DNA of 64,000 nt. It comes from Pseudozyma flocculosa PF-1. Lineage: Eukaryota; Basidiomycota; Ustilaginomycetes; Ustilaginales; Ustilaginaceae. The notes beneath the pieces are model-generated. The model was not told the DNA's origin. It ran no database searches and was given only the letters and a program-made list of their open reading frames with translations. Both the position numbers and the translations under genes were made by a program. Positions 48,063 to 58,383 of the stretch are shown here, piece after piece (the first letter of the stretch is position 1; each line of letters opens with the position of its first letter). The DNA lies in the NCBI RefSeq assembly GCF_000417875.1, contig NW_006920870.1, forward strand, positions 432,115 to 496,114, in the 5' to 3' direction.

Positions 48063-48426
48063 CCACAGCCACGCCGCGCTCCACAGTCCCGCTACACTAT
48101 CAAAGATCTGATCATTCTGCCACTTGGTCTCGGCTTGCGCGTCTGTGCCTCTCCCCTGTCTCATCGACTCCCGATCGTGCAGATCCTCGTCCGAAGCCGA
48201 AAGAAGCGACCCTCTGCCAGGACGGCACCGGAACACCCTCGTGGCGCCTATGAACCCGATCGAAAGCGTCGCCAGCATCCGCCAGCTCTGCCGTCGGGCA
48301 GATTGAGTGAGTCAGATGCAGTCCTTCGAGTCCGAAGCCAAGCCCCGAGCGCCTAGCGGAGCTGGCCTTTATTGATCCCGAAGTACATAGCGGTCGACCC
48401 CTGACGCTCTTGCCGCCCTTTGCCAG
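48063..48426. other. Short head-to-tail gap between CENP-O and the METTL16-type gene
   Basis: This holds the 3' end of CENP-O and probably the promoter and first exon of the next gene. A strong donor-like GTGAGTCAG occurs at 48307. The CENP-O frame is open again from just after its TGA to 48356. ATGs at 48250 and 48315 both run into a stop before a usable donor. Confidence 0.5.
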
Positions 48427-50895
48427 ATCCCGATCCCTACAGCGACTCTCCACCAAATTTTGCAGCGCTGGCCGATCTCTATCCTTTGACGCTGGGCAAG
48501 CAGTGAGTAGCCTGCCGTCTGGCTTGTCTGCGGATGCGATCATTGCATGAGGGTCACTGACTGTCTGTCCACTGCGTGCACCTAACTTCGTGAAGCATCA
48601 AGCGTCGAGCGGTGCCTGGCGACGCGGCAGGCTCCCGTGCTGCTTTCGGGCATGCAGACGCGACGCTCGACTTTCAGGATGCCCAAGCGGTTCGGTAAGC
48701 ATTGCCTCGACGAGCCGGTGGACACGGCGGCACTTTGCTGAAGGTGCCCAGATCATCCCGTTTCGCGCCCACGCAGTTGTCTGTCAGAGACTTTGCTCTA
48801 CCACGACTTCGGTTTGACGGTCCGACTACACGAGGCGAGACTTTGTCCGACAGTGAGTTCCGTCCAGTGAAGGGCAGGACGACGTGAAGGCGTGTGACTC
48901 AAGACGGACTCGCGCACTGGTGACCCGATCTCGTCCCACAGATACCGAACAGGTGAGCCCTGTGCAGCCACGCATCCCGCCCGGTCTCGCCTCTCGTCGG
49001 TCTGACGTCGAACGAGCGCTCTTTCACCTCTCGCAGACTCAACTACATTCTCTATCTGCGCAAGGTGCTCGACTGCAGCTCGTCCTGCTCGCGTGTCATC
49101 GCAACGGCCCGCCAGGCACGTTCAGCGGTGAGCCGCGAAGAGGGCGCCGAGCAGCGAGACATCGACGTGGGCCGCCGGGGGGTCCGCGGACTTGACATGT
49201 GAGTCGGCAGGCATATCCTCAAGAGAAGCTCGCAGATTGGCTGACCGTCGCACCGATCCGGCGCTGCCGATAGCGGCACGGGTGCCTCTGCCATCTACCC
49301 GCTCCTGGGGTGTGCCGTTGAGCCAGACTGGACGTTTGTCGCGACTGGTGAGCGCTGTCGAAGGAAGGCGATGGTGGCGATCCACGGGCTTGCTGTCCCT
49401 ACTGACCACTGTCGTTCCGGTTATGATGCCTGCGGCATGGCCTTTGGCAGATATTGACTCCGACAGCCTGGCGCACGCCCGCCAGACGATCGAGGATCCC
49501 GCCAACAACCGCAGCGTCGTGGTCTCCAGCTCTAGAACCACGGCGCAGGGCGATCAGCACGGTCCAGTCACGGTCGACCATGCATTGGCACAGCGTGTCC
49601 AGCTGCTCCTCAGGAGCAGGGAAGACTGCCTGATCCCCTCTGACGGCGAGGTGGCCAGCTGGGACGGGCCGGTGAGGTTCGACTTTACCATGTGCAACCC
49701 TCCCTTCTACTTGAGTGAGGAGGACATGCGGTACAGCGCCAGCTTCAAGACCGCCAAGCCCAACGCGGTGAGTGTGCCAGAGTCAGGCATTCAGGCGGTG
49801 TTTTCTGATCGCCGAAAGGAGGGGCCGAAGGCAGTGCTGACGTCTTTCTTTGTTCCCTTTACTCCGATTGCCGACTCGCAACCAGGTCTGTCACGGTAGC
49901 GAAAACGAGATGGTGACCGAAGGCGGCGAGGTGGCCTTCGTGCTGCGCATGGTCCGGGAGAGTGCGCTCCCCGCCAACCGCCAACGCGTGGGCTGGTACA
50001 CTTCGATGCTGGGCAAGCTGTCGAGCGTCTCGGCCGTCGTGGACGGGATCAAGTCGCACGGGGTGAGTTCTGTCGTGGCACAGGTGGTCGGCGACTGCCC
50101 CGGCATTCGCCCAGCAGGTCTGACCGGCATGCATGCCATGCCCCTTCCTTGCACCACTGGTCACGCTCCAGATTGACAACTGGGCGGTGACGAAGCTCGT
50201 GCAGGGCCAGACGGGTCGGTGGGTCGTCTCGTGGTCGTTTGCCGGGGTGCGGTTGCCAGATGTGAGTATGCGACCCCTTCGACCCTCTTTCAGAGAAGGA
50301 ACCACTTGAAAGGTTGCGACGCGAGCGGCTGATGGGATCGTCGTGTTTCTTGCCCGTGCCTCAGAGCCTCTGTCGGCTTCAAGACTCGAAGCTCGAGGCC
50401 AGTCTGCCGCCAAGCAACATCCGGACGTGCTCGTTTGCGGCGAGCCAGTTCGACTCCGCCCTGGCAATCCTTGAGGCCATCAAGGCGGTGCTTTTGGGCC
50501 TCGACGACTGTCATGCCGCCGTGGGCGAGGCGGGACGGAGCGTCGACGTGATGGCGTGGCGACAGTCGTGGACGCGTTCGGCACGACGCCAAAAGGCGAG
50601 AAGGCAGGGCGACGCTTCCGCCGCCTCGGCACGGCAGGCGGACCAAGCAACGGGCGAGGAGCAAGGCGCAATGTCCGAGCCGGAAGTCTGCCTCTCGTTC
50701 TGCGTCGAAGCCGGCGGCGGACAGGCCCGTCGTGCCGGGGCGGAGGAGTGGAGGGTCGAGGCGCAGTGGACGTGGGGTCGTAGGCGGGTTGTGTTTGAGT
50801 CGTTTGCGGCGCACGTCCTGCGCAAGCTGGCAGACTGGCGCCAAGACGACGGCGATGCTCGAGGTCGAGGACGAGGACCCTCGACCACATCATAG
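48427..50895 (+). CDS. METTL16: METTL16-type RNA N6-adenosine methyltransferase, first exon unresolved
   Basis: Ten exons can be followed: 48427-48502, 48596-48694, 48777-48852, 48942-48952, 49037-49198, 49274-49347, 49451-49767, 49886-50062, 50172-50261 and 50365-50895. They give at least 536 residues, and the phases agree at every junction. Family blocks appear in order: DPYSDSPPNFAALADLYP, ETLLYHDFGLTVRLHEARLCPT, IPNRLNYILYLRKVL, the SAM-binding loop LDIGTGASAIYPLLG, DIDSDSLAHAR, the catalytic NPPF (49696-49707) in MCNPPFYLSEEDM, GGEVAFVLRM and WYTSMLGK. METTL16/RlmF-type enzymes place m6A on structured RNA such as U6 snRNA. Exon 4 is only 11 nt yet is needed to join PT to IPNRLNYI. The exon at 48427 begins in phase and needs an upstream exon with the initiator ATG that I could not identify. 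The C-terminal part is Arg/Ala/Gln-rich and less conserved. Confidence 0.88.
48942..48952 (+). other. 11-nt microexon of the METTL16-type gene
   Basis: ATACCGAACAG is flanked by acceptor CCCACAG and donor GTGAGC. It encodes I-P-N plus two bases of Arg and restores the conserved PNRLNYI block. Skipping it would shift the frame. Confidence 0.75.
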
Positions 50896-51536
50896 CCGGC
50901 AACTGGGAGGTAGTGGAGCATCGCTCTGCGGTGCAGCAACGAGCGGCACCCAGAGAGAAACCTCGACGACGGCGCGACTCGCAGCGGGAATGGGGACCGG
51001 TCCAGGTCCGTCAGATTGCGGACCAACCGACGGCAAAGAAGCGGATAGAGATAACACGGAGGGCAAAGCTGTCTCGGCTCTCCCTGTCTTGATCCTTCGG
51101 GCCGGGCCGAACCAAGCAGCTCAAACGAGTGCACCATCGACGACGAGCATAGCAGTGAGGCACAGTCGACACACAGTCGAGAGGTCGAGGCGCGCGGACC
51201 GTTCCGACGGCCGCCCACGGAACATGCGCAGACGTGGAGGTTGGCCTGGCTGCCGAGTCCGTGCGCCGCCAGGCCTGCCAGGCCTGCCAGCCCGGGCAGA
51301 TGCCGACGCGCAGCCTGGCTCGGCCCCTCGGCGACGGCCTTCGACCTGCTGCTGCTCTCTTGCCTGCCCCTGCTCTTGCCCGTCTCGTCCCCATCCTCCC
51401 CACCATCGCCCTACAGCCGATAGGTCTTTGATATAAACCCACAGCCTCGACCACCCGTTGCCCGCACCCTTGACCTCTCCATCCGTCTTTGTCTGACCGA
51501 CTTCCCTCCCACCCCGCCAAAAACACCCACGCCAAC
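50896..51536. promoter_or_regulatory. Intergenic region upstream of the SDR gene
   Basis: 641 bp. A TATA box is seen at 51432-51437, followed by a C-rich leader up to the SDR ATG. The rest shows no gene. Confidence 0.6.
51432..51437 (+). promoter_or_regulatory. TATA box of the SDR gene
   Basis: TATAAA, preceded by GA, stands 105 bp before the ATG at 51537 in otherwise GC-rich DNA. A consensus TATA box fits an inducible gene. Confidence 0.55.
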
Positions 51537-52766
51537 ATGTCCTCGTCGCCCCTCGTCCTCATCACGGGAGTCACGGGCTTCCTGGCGGCCCACGTCCTCG
51601 ACTCGGTCCTCGCCTCGCCGCACAACTACCGCGTGCGCGGAACGCTGCGCTCCCTCTCGAAGCGCGACGCCCTCCTCGCCCGCCTCGCGCCAAAGGACCG
51701 CGACCGCATCGAGCTCGTAGAGGTCGCCGACACGGCCACGTCCGACCTCCTCGACGCCGTCCGCGGCGTCGACTACATCCTCCACGTCGCGTCCCCCTAC
51801 CAGCTCAACGTCGAGGACGCAGAGAGGGACCTCCTCATCCCCGCCGTCGAGGGCACCCTCAACCTCCTCCGCTTCGCCAAGAAGCAGGGCGGCGTAAAGC
51901 GCGTCGTCGTCACCTCGTCCTTTGCCGCCGTCACCAACTTGTGAGTGTCACTGCCTCCATGGGCCCCTGTCCGCCCTCACGGACCACGCATGCGGGCAGA
52001 CAGGCTGGCCCCGTATCGTATCGAAACCGAGGTGGATTTGAGCAGCGAAAAGGGGTCCTGACCTGTTCCCTTCCTCCCCCCGTCATCGCCGGCTCTGCCC
52101 TTTCCCACCCCGCGCAGCGAGGAAGGCGGACCCAACCGCCCCGGCTTCACCTACACCGCATCCGACTGGAACCCTTCGACGTACGAAGATGCGCTCAAGG
52201 CGGGCGGCGCGGGCGCCTTTTCCTACTCGGTCTCCAAGAAGCTCGCCGAGCAGGCCGCCTACGACTACGTGGCCGCCGAGCGTCCCTCGTTCGCGCTGGC
52301 CACCGTCAACCCGCCCATGATCTACGGCCCGACGCTGCAGCCGGGCGTCACCAAGCAAAACCTCAACACGTCGTCCAGGACCATCTACAACCTCGTCTCG
52401 GGCGCCGACGCCATGCCCGAGGACAGGCTGCCCCTCTTCTGCCACGCCCGCGACGTCGCAGACGCCCATACCCTCCTCCTCGAGGGCCCCGACGACGTCA
52501 TGGGAAAGCGCTACCTCGTCTGCGGCGGCAAGTTCACCTGGGCCCACGCCGTCCTCCACATCAGCGAGCGCTTCCCCGACCTCCGCGGCAGGCTGCCAAA
52601 GGGCTGGGAGGAGGCCACCAAGCAGCTCCGCAACCTCGACCAGATCGCCAGCCTCGACACCGCCCCTGCCGAAAGGGACCTCGGGATCAAGTTCAAGGAC
52701 TGGAAGACGACGCTCGACGAGTCCATCGAGAGCCTGCTGCAGCTGGAAAAGGAGCAGGGCTGGTAG
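51537..52766 (+). CDS. NAD(P)-dependent extended SDR reductase (Gre2 / dihydroflavonol-reductase type)
   Basis: Two exons, 51537-51940 and 52118-52766, joined TT|C (Phe), encode 350 residues. The N-terminal dinucleotide-binding Rossmann motif is ITGVTGFLAAHV, slightly different from the usual TGxxGFxG. VDYILHVASPYQL, VKRVVVTSSFAAV and the active-site YSVSKKLAE (YxxxK) follow, then TVNPPMIYGP. These are hallmarks of the family that reduces aldehydes, ketones or flavonoid-like carbonyls, such as yeast Gre2 methylglyoxal reductase. The exact substrate cannot be read. The TATA box and C-rich leader suggest regulated expression. The chosen ATG is the first in frame after the leader. Confidence 0.92.
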
Positions 52767-52930
52767 ACGCAAGGCGGATCGCAGCGTACCTGTTTGTGAG
52801 ATGCTTTCACTCGTACCCTTAGACATCCCTCGCCGTCATCGTCGTTGATTGCGCCGCACGCAGCTATTCATTGATGTCTAGAGCGCCGCGTCCCGACAGG
52901 ATCACGGAGAGTATCCGCCGCCATGCTCCT
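52767..52930. other. Short convergent gap (164 bp)
   Basis: It contains only the 3' ends of the SDR and APC6 genes. No gene. Confidence 0.7.
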
Positions 52931-55900
52931 CTACTCGAAGCTCTCCTCGTCCATGGCGCTCGTCTCGCCATATCCCGAGGGCTCCGCGTTGGTGTCCATC
53001 GAAACTTCGCCTCCGCCGACCTCGTCGCGGTCGTGGTCGCGGTCGCCGTCATCGTCGCCATCGCCATCGCCGTCGCCGTCGAGGCCGCCGTCGCCATAAC
53101 CCTGATCAGCGGCGGCGCGAGGAGCAGCGATGGACGCATCGCCGCCGCGGTAGACCGACGACGAGGCGCTCGACATGTCGAGGCTCATTTCGGCCGTCGT
53201 CAGCTCGCCAATCTGCCGCGTCCTGTTCGCTGCACCGGGCGTGCGGGCCACGTGCGACTGCGAAGCTGATCGAGAGAGGGAGGGCGAGTCGAAGCGGATC
53301 TGCGGTGTCGCTATGGGGCACAGACGAGGGTCGGTGGTGCCGGCTTGGTCGCCGTAGGGCGCCGCTGTCCCGCGATACGGCGTCGTGTCGCGCGGAGAGA
53401 GGTGCCGCGCTTTGCCCTTGGAAGGCGACGACGTCGACATCGTGGCCCCATCCGTCGGAGTGCCATCGCCGCCGTCGGCAGCGGCACGAGAGCGCGCCAG
53501 CCGGTTCTCCGGGTCGAGCGACTCGGTGAACGTCGCGATGCCACTCGAGATTTTCTCCTCGAGCGCAAAGTCGAGCAGGTCCGTGCCATACTGGTCGCGT
53601 GGGTTTATGGACAGTGCCTGGTGAGAGAGTGTCGCAGTCACAGAGTGGTCAGAGGAGGCAAGACGGCGGCGGCGTAAGTTCCAGCGAAAAGGAGCGGGTG
53701 GGGGTCGGATCTGAGCCAGGCATGGCAGAGACGCACCTCGTGGTACCATCCGATCGCATCCTCGAGGTCGCCCAGCTTGTGCGCCACCATGCCGAGCGTC
53801 AGCTTGGCGAGGTAGCAGTGCGGATCCAGCTCGGTCACGATCAAGAGCGATTTGCGCGCCTCTTCGTCCGCACTACCGGGTGCCGGTAGCGCCGCGTAGG
53901 GGTTGGCGGGGGTCTTCGTCAGCCGCGACAGTTCCCTCACGCTGCGTCCTCGTCACCCTCGACATACTCACTCTGCGCGCCGGTAGGCCAGCCCTAGGTT
54001 TAGGTGGGTGCCCATCCACGCCGATGCCGGCTCCTGCGTCTTCTCCGCGAGGCGCAGTGCCTGCCGGAAGAAGGAGATGGCAGTTGGGAGGCTGGAGGAG
54101 CGATGAGGGGAGCGGGGGGTGGGGGCACACTCGGAGTCAGGGATGTCTCTCTGACGGGCGCGGCCGCGCGGCTTACCGGCCGCCGAAGCTGCACTCACTC
54201 GTTCGCCTGGTATGCCACCACGCCCCGCTCGTTGGCCGTCAGCGGATCGTCGTCCCAGATCTGCGCGCTGCCCTCGAGCGACAGCCTCGCTAGGCTGATG
54301 TTGCCCTGGTGCAGGTGTTCCATCCCAATGAAGAGCCTCGGCAGGTGCGACTGCGGAAAGAGGCGCGACGCCGTCGAGTACGCCGTGATGGCCTGGTCCG
54401 ACTCGCCCTCCATCGCAAACGTGTGTCCAAACGCGATCCACGACGGCGCAAACCGCGGATCCAGCAACGAGGCCTTGCTGAAGTAGCGGCGCGCATCGGC
54501 CCACCGCCGCGTCGTAGCATACCACGTGCCGACGGCGTACCACGAGATGGGCGACTCGGGGTCCAGCTCAGTCAGGCGGTGGGCCAGCATGAAGAGCGTC
54601 GGCCGCAGGTTCTTGAGGTGGTAGATGCAGGCGATGTGGATGGGCAGCGCGCCCGGATGGTCTGCCGCGAGCTCGAGGATGCGGCTCGTCACGTTGAAGG
54701 CGTCGGCGAACCGGAGCCTCGAGAAGAGCTCTTCGGCCAGGCCGAGCAGCACGTCTGGGTTGTTGCTGAGGCCGTACTCTGATGCCAGCCGCCGCCGCGC
54801 CGCCGCCGTGTTGAGCGCGTAGGTCTTGCCCTGCTTCGAGAGCCGGGTCGTGTAGACGAGCCGGATGAACTCGAAATCTTCGGCGGCGCCCTCGTCGTCG
54901 CCGGCTTGGGCGAGGTATTCGAGGCCCTGGACGAAGCTCCACTGCTGGTCCACGCCCAGCATGTTGCCGTCGATGAGCGCCGAAAAGGCCTCGTAGTTTT
55001 TCACGTCGAGAGCGAGGGCCGTCATGAAGCTGTCCCTCGCGCGCGCGAGGTCCTCGAGGCGCAGGTAGATCTGACCTCGCAGGAAGGCCACGGTCGAGCC
55101 CAGCTTGATGCCGCCGTCCGAAGACGGGCGCTTGTTGCCGGCGGCACCGGCCCACTGTGAGCTGTCGCCGACCAAGTCAAGCGCCTCGTGATACTTGCCG
55201 AGGCGCACCTGGCACTGCGCCGCCAAATACCGACACGCCAGGCTATGGTTTACGAGGCTTGGGCCGTCTGGCGGCGGCGCCTCCTTGTCCTTGACCTCGA
55301 TCAAGTCGGCATCGATTTCGTCAAGTTCCGACTCGGCCTCTTCCTCGTCCCGAGCGCCCGCCTGCCGCGCAGCTCCCGCTTTCCCGTTGCCGGCACGAGA
55401 GCGTCGGAGCGGCCTGATGACGACTGAACCGTTAGCATCGACAACCTCAGGGTCGCCATCCGCATCCATACCGTCGCTGCCGCTGGCACTGCCGGTGCTC
55501 GTTCCGCCGCTTGCATTGTTCCCAGCCTTGCCGCTACCTCTGAGGCCTGTGCCCCTTGCGCGGCCGTTCGGGATACGACCGCCACGAGCTTCGTCATCGA
55601 TGCCGCTTGCGCTCTCGTTGTCCGATGAGGCCGACCCGGTGGCACTCGTGGTAAAGCCGCGCTCTTTCCGCTTCCCTCCCGTGGACGCGGAATACACCGA
55701 TCCTTTGGTCGAGGAACGGGCCAAGATCGAGGCTGGCAGCTGCGTCTGCGAGCGTGTCGCAGCCAATGCATCAAGCAGAGCATCGCCCTCTTCGCCGGCC
55801 TCGGACGCGAGGGGCGCCGAAGGTGCACCTGCGCTTGCCAGCTTGACCTGGTCGAACTCGGCCCGAGATCTGGCCAGCTGCGCCGCGGCATGCCTCGATG

Positions 55901-57320
55901 CGCCCGTCCGCAGCGGATTGGTAAGCAGGTGTTCGGCCCGCGCGTACTGGTGAGTATAGAAGTAGCATTGGGCGAGGTGGTAGGCGTCGTTGTAGGCCGC
56001 GGTCGATGTTTCGAGCGAGAGGATCTTGTCGCCCCAGAAGATGGCCGTCTCGTAGAGGTGCTGCTGCATCGCGTCGTGGCGCCACCGCCGGAGGCGATTG
56101 AGCGTCTCGCTAAAGTCCGGATCAAAATCTTCATCTTCGGCGTACTCGTCGGCGGCGGCATCGGCATCGGCATCGGCATCGGCATCGGCATCGGCATCGT
56201 CGTCGAAGCCCGCGCCTCTGTCGACGTTTGCTGCGCGACCAGAATCTTGTGCTGGTACGTGATTGCCTGCTGCGAAGGAGGCGGCGGCGGCGGCATCGCG
56301 GTACTGCGGGTCGAGGATGCTCTCGTCCGCCTGCTTGATGGCCTCGTCGTCGACCATGCCAGTGGCGGCCTCCGCCTTCATTGAGGCAGCATCGCGCAGC
56401 GCTGATCTCGCCGCGTCGGCAGGTAGCCGAAAGTCTGGCCTGCCCAGGCGCGTTGGAAGGTGGGTCGGCGTTGCGTACTTGATGCTGCCGGGTGTCCCGA
56501 GCACCGCCGCCTTGGAGGGGCGCTTGCCCAGCCTGGTGAGGACGGGGCTGAGGTCGAGGAGGCCGCTGTTGTTGGCATCGTCGTCGTTGCGGATGACGCT
56601 GTGGCTGCCGTCCGGGTTCATGCCCGGTGCGAGCGCCTGGCTTGTCCTTGGCGTCTGGGGCGGCGACGAGCGGGCCGGCGCAGCTTCCGAGACGAGCTTG
56701 GCCAGCTGCCTCGGTTTCGGGCTGTCAAAGTTGTTGAAGCTCGAGTTGGAGACGTTCGACATGCGCGACGAGGGGCGGCCGTTGCTGTTGTTGTGACTCT
56801 GGTGCTGCCTGTCGCTGGCCGGGTTGTTGACGTTGAGCAGCTTTGCACCGCGGAAGACGTGGTGGCTGGGGCTATCGTTCGGTGCGGGTGGGCCGCGTCG
56901 GCTGCTGCCGCTCGACTGCCTCTGCTGCTGCTCTACGGTCGTCGCCAAGTGCTGCTCGTGGGCGTGCGGGTGCCGCTGCTGCCGCTGCGTCTGATGTTGG
57001 GCAGTGGCTGCGGTGCCCGCCGGGGCGGTGAAGACGGGCTGCCTGCGCGGCAGCTGGATGGTACCAAGCGAGGCGCTGTCGTCGCTGTTGGACACCATCC
57101 CATCGGACTCGAGCGAGGCTCTGGAGCGCAGCGCGTGGGCGGCATTGCCGCGGGCGAGGCGGTTGAGGTTTCGGGTGGATGCCGCCTGCCTCGGCCCAGC
57201 CGACGACGGCGCAGATGATGATGACGAGGCGGAGGGTGCGGCGGCGGAGCCACTGCCGACGGCATGTTGGGCGTGGGCTTGACCAGGGCGGGCAGGCGCT
57301 GCGGCTGATTCCGATGGCAT
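52931..57320 (-). CDS. CDC16: Anaphase-promoting complex subunit Cdc16/APC6 (Cut9), TPR protein
   Basis: Four exons on the minus strand, 54199-57320, 53972-54091, 53737-53872 and 52931-53617, encode 1354 residues. The start is the ATG at 57320 (MPSESAAAP); the longer frame has no earlier ATG. The first 430 or so residues are low-complexity and include an Asp-Ala run. From about residue 434 a series of TPR helices appears: ETLNRLRRWRHDAMQQHLYETAIFWGDKIL, AYHLAQCYFYTHQYARAEHLL, CRYLAAQCQVRLGKYHEALDLVG, GQIYLRLEDLARARDSFMTAL, PISWYAVGTWYATTRRWADAR, PSWIAFGHTFAMEGESDQAI and THLNLGLAYRRA. This matches Cdc16/Cut9/APC6, a scaffold of the APC/C ubiquitin ligase. It is much longer than yeast Cdc16 (840) because of the N-terminal and acidic C-terminal extensions. 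The acceptor of exon 3 (GGTAG) is the least certain boundary. Confidence 0.88.
56157..56202. repeat. Hexanucleotide GGCATC repeat coding for Asp-Ala
   Basis: About seven GGCATC units in the plus direction encode alternating Asp-Ala on the minus strand in the N-terminal part of APC6, just before the first TPR helices. Length variation would not shift the frame. Confidence 0.9.
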
Positions 57321-58383
57321 CCTTGTGCGCAGCGACGGAGCAGGACCGAGAACGGAGCAGGACAGGGTTGTTGGATCGAGGCCGAGAGCAGGCAGTTGGG
57401 CGACGAGGACGGCGACGAGATTGGTCAAGACAGCGAGACAATATGGTAGGAAGAGAGAGCAGATCGAGTAGTAGGAGTAAGAGTGGAGCGGGCACAGACG
57501 TCTAACCTATCTGCGCGTGTTGCTTTCTCCACCTCGAGTTGCCGGTGCGCTTCCGCCGATGGCAGGCCAGGCCTCGCCCCCAGCAGGCCGCAGGTGTTTT
57601 TTTGGCCGGCGCCCTCGAGCAGCTCCTTACGCGCGGTCGTGCGCCGCCGACGTCGGACCTGCCTGCAGGCCTGCAAACGTTCAAGCAGGCTCGCCCCTCG
57701 CTGCCAGCCAGCATCGCCAGCCTAGCCAATCCGGCGAGCTACAGTGTGTGAGTGCAAAGAAAGAGAGAGAGGCGAGGTGACGGCGACCAGCTTTCCTCTC
57801 ATCCTGGACCCGCTGGCGGTCAGAGTGACAAGGCCACGCACAAGACCAGGCCACGCCTTGTCGCGACAGGGGCTCTCGACCCCGCGCAAAAAGAGCGGCA
57901 GACCCGAGGCCGTTACATACGGCGTGTTGGTCTTGCCAGGCCAATTTCGCGGGCGCCCCCCCAAAAATGTGTGCGTAGGCGACGAGAGCATCGTACGTAT
58001 CCGGTGGTCCTTGACTTGTCTCTCATGGCCTCAGCAGCCACCAACACCACCACCGTCATCACCACCATATATCATCCCCAGCTCCGCCAAACAGCCCGCT
58101 ATCCATCTGTCTCCGCCGCACCGACACCTTCCTGCTCGCACGTCACAACATAGAACGCTCCGCTTTCCATCAGCTCCTCCACCAGCACAATCGCCCCCGC
58201 CACTCGCACTGACTTCGGCAACGTCACCGCCGGTCACCTTTAGAGCACGCATCGCCTCACCGCCGTCAACCGCCGCCTCGTACGCCCGCATGGAACACGG
58301 CATCGTGCTTTCGATCGCTGTCCGTGTATAATAGCACGGCACTCTCGCCGCTGTCGCTCCGTCTCGATCCTCTAGACTCCATA
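57321..58383. promoter_or_regulatory. Divergent intergenic region, APC6 / single-span protein
   Basis: About 1.06 kb. AT-rich islands occur near 58064-58074 (CATATATCATC) and 58323-58331 (TGTATAATA); the second is about 55 bp before the next ATG and could be a TATA element. No gene is seen. Confidence 0.5.
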
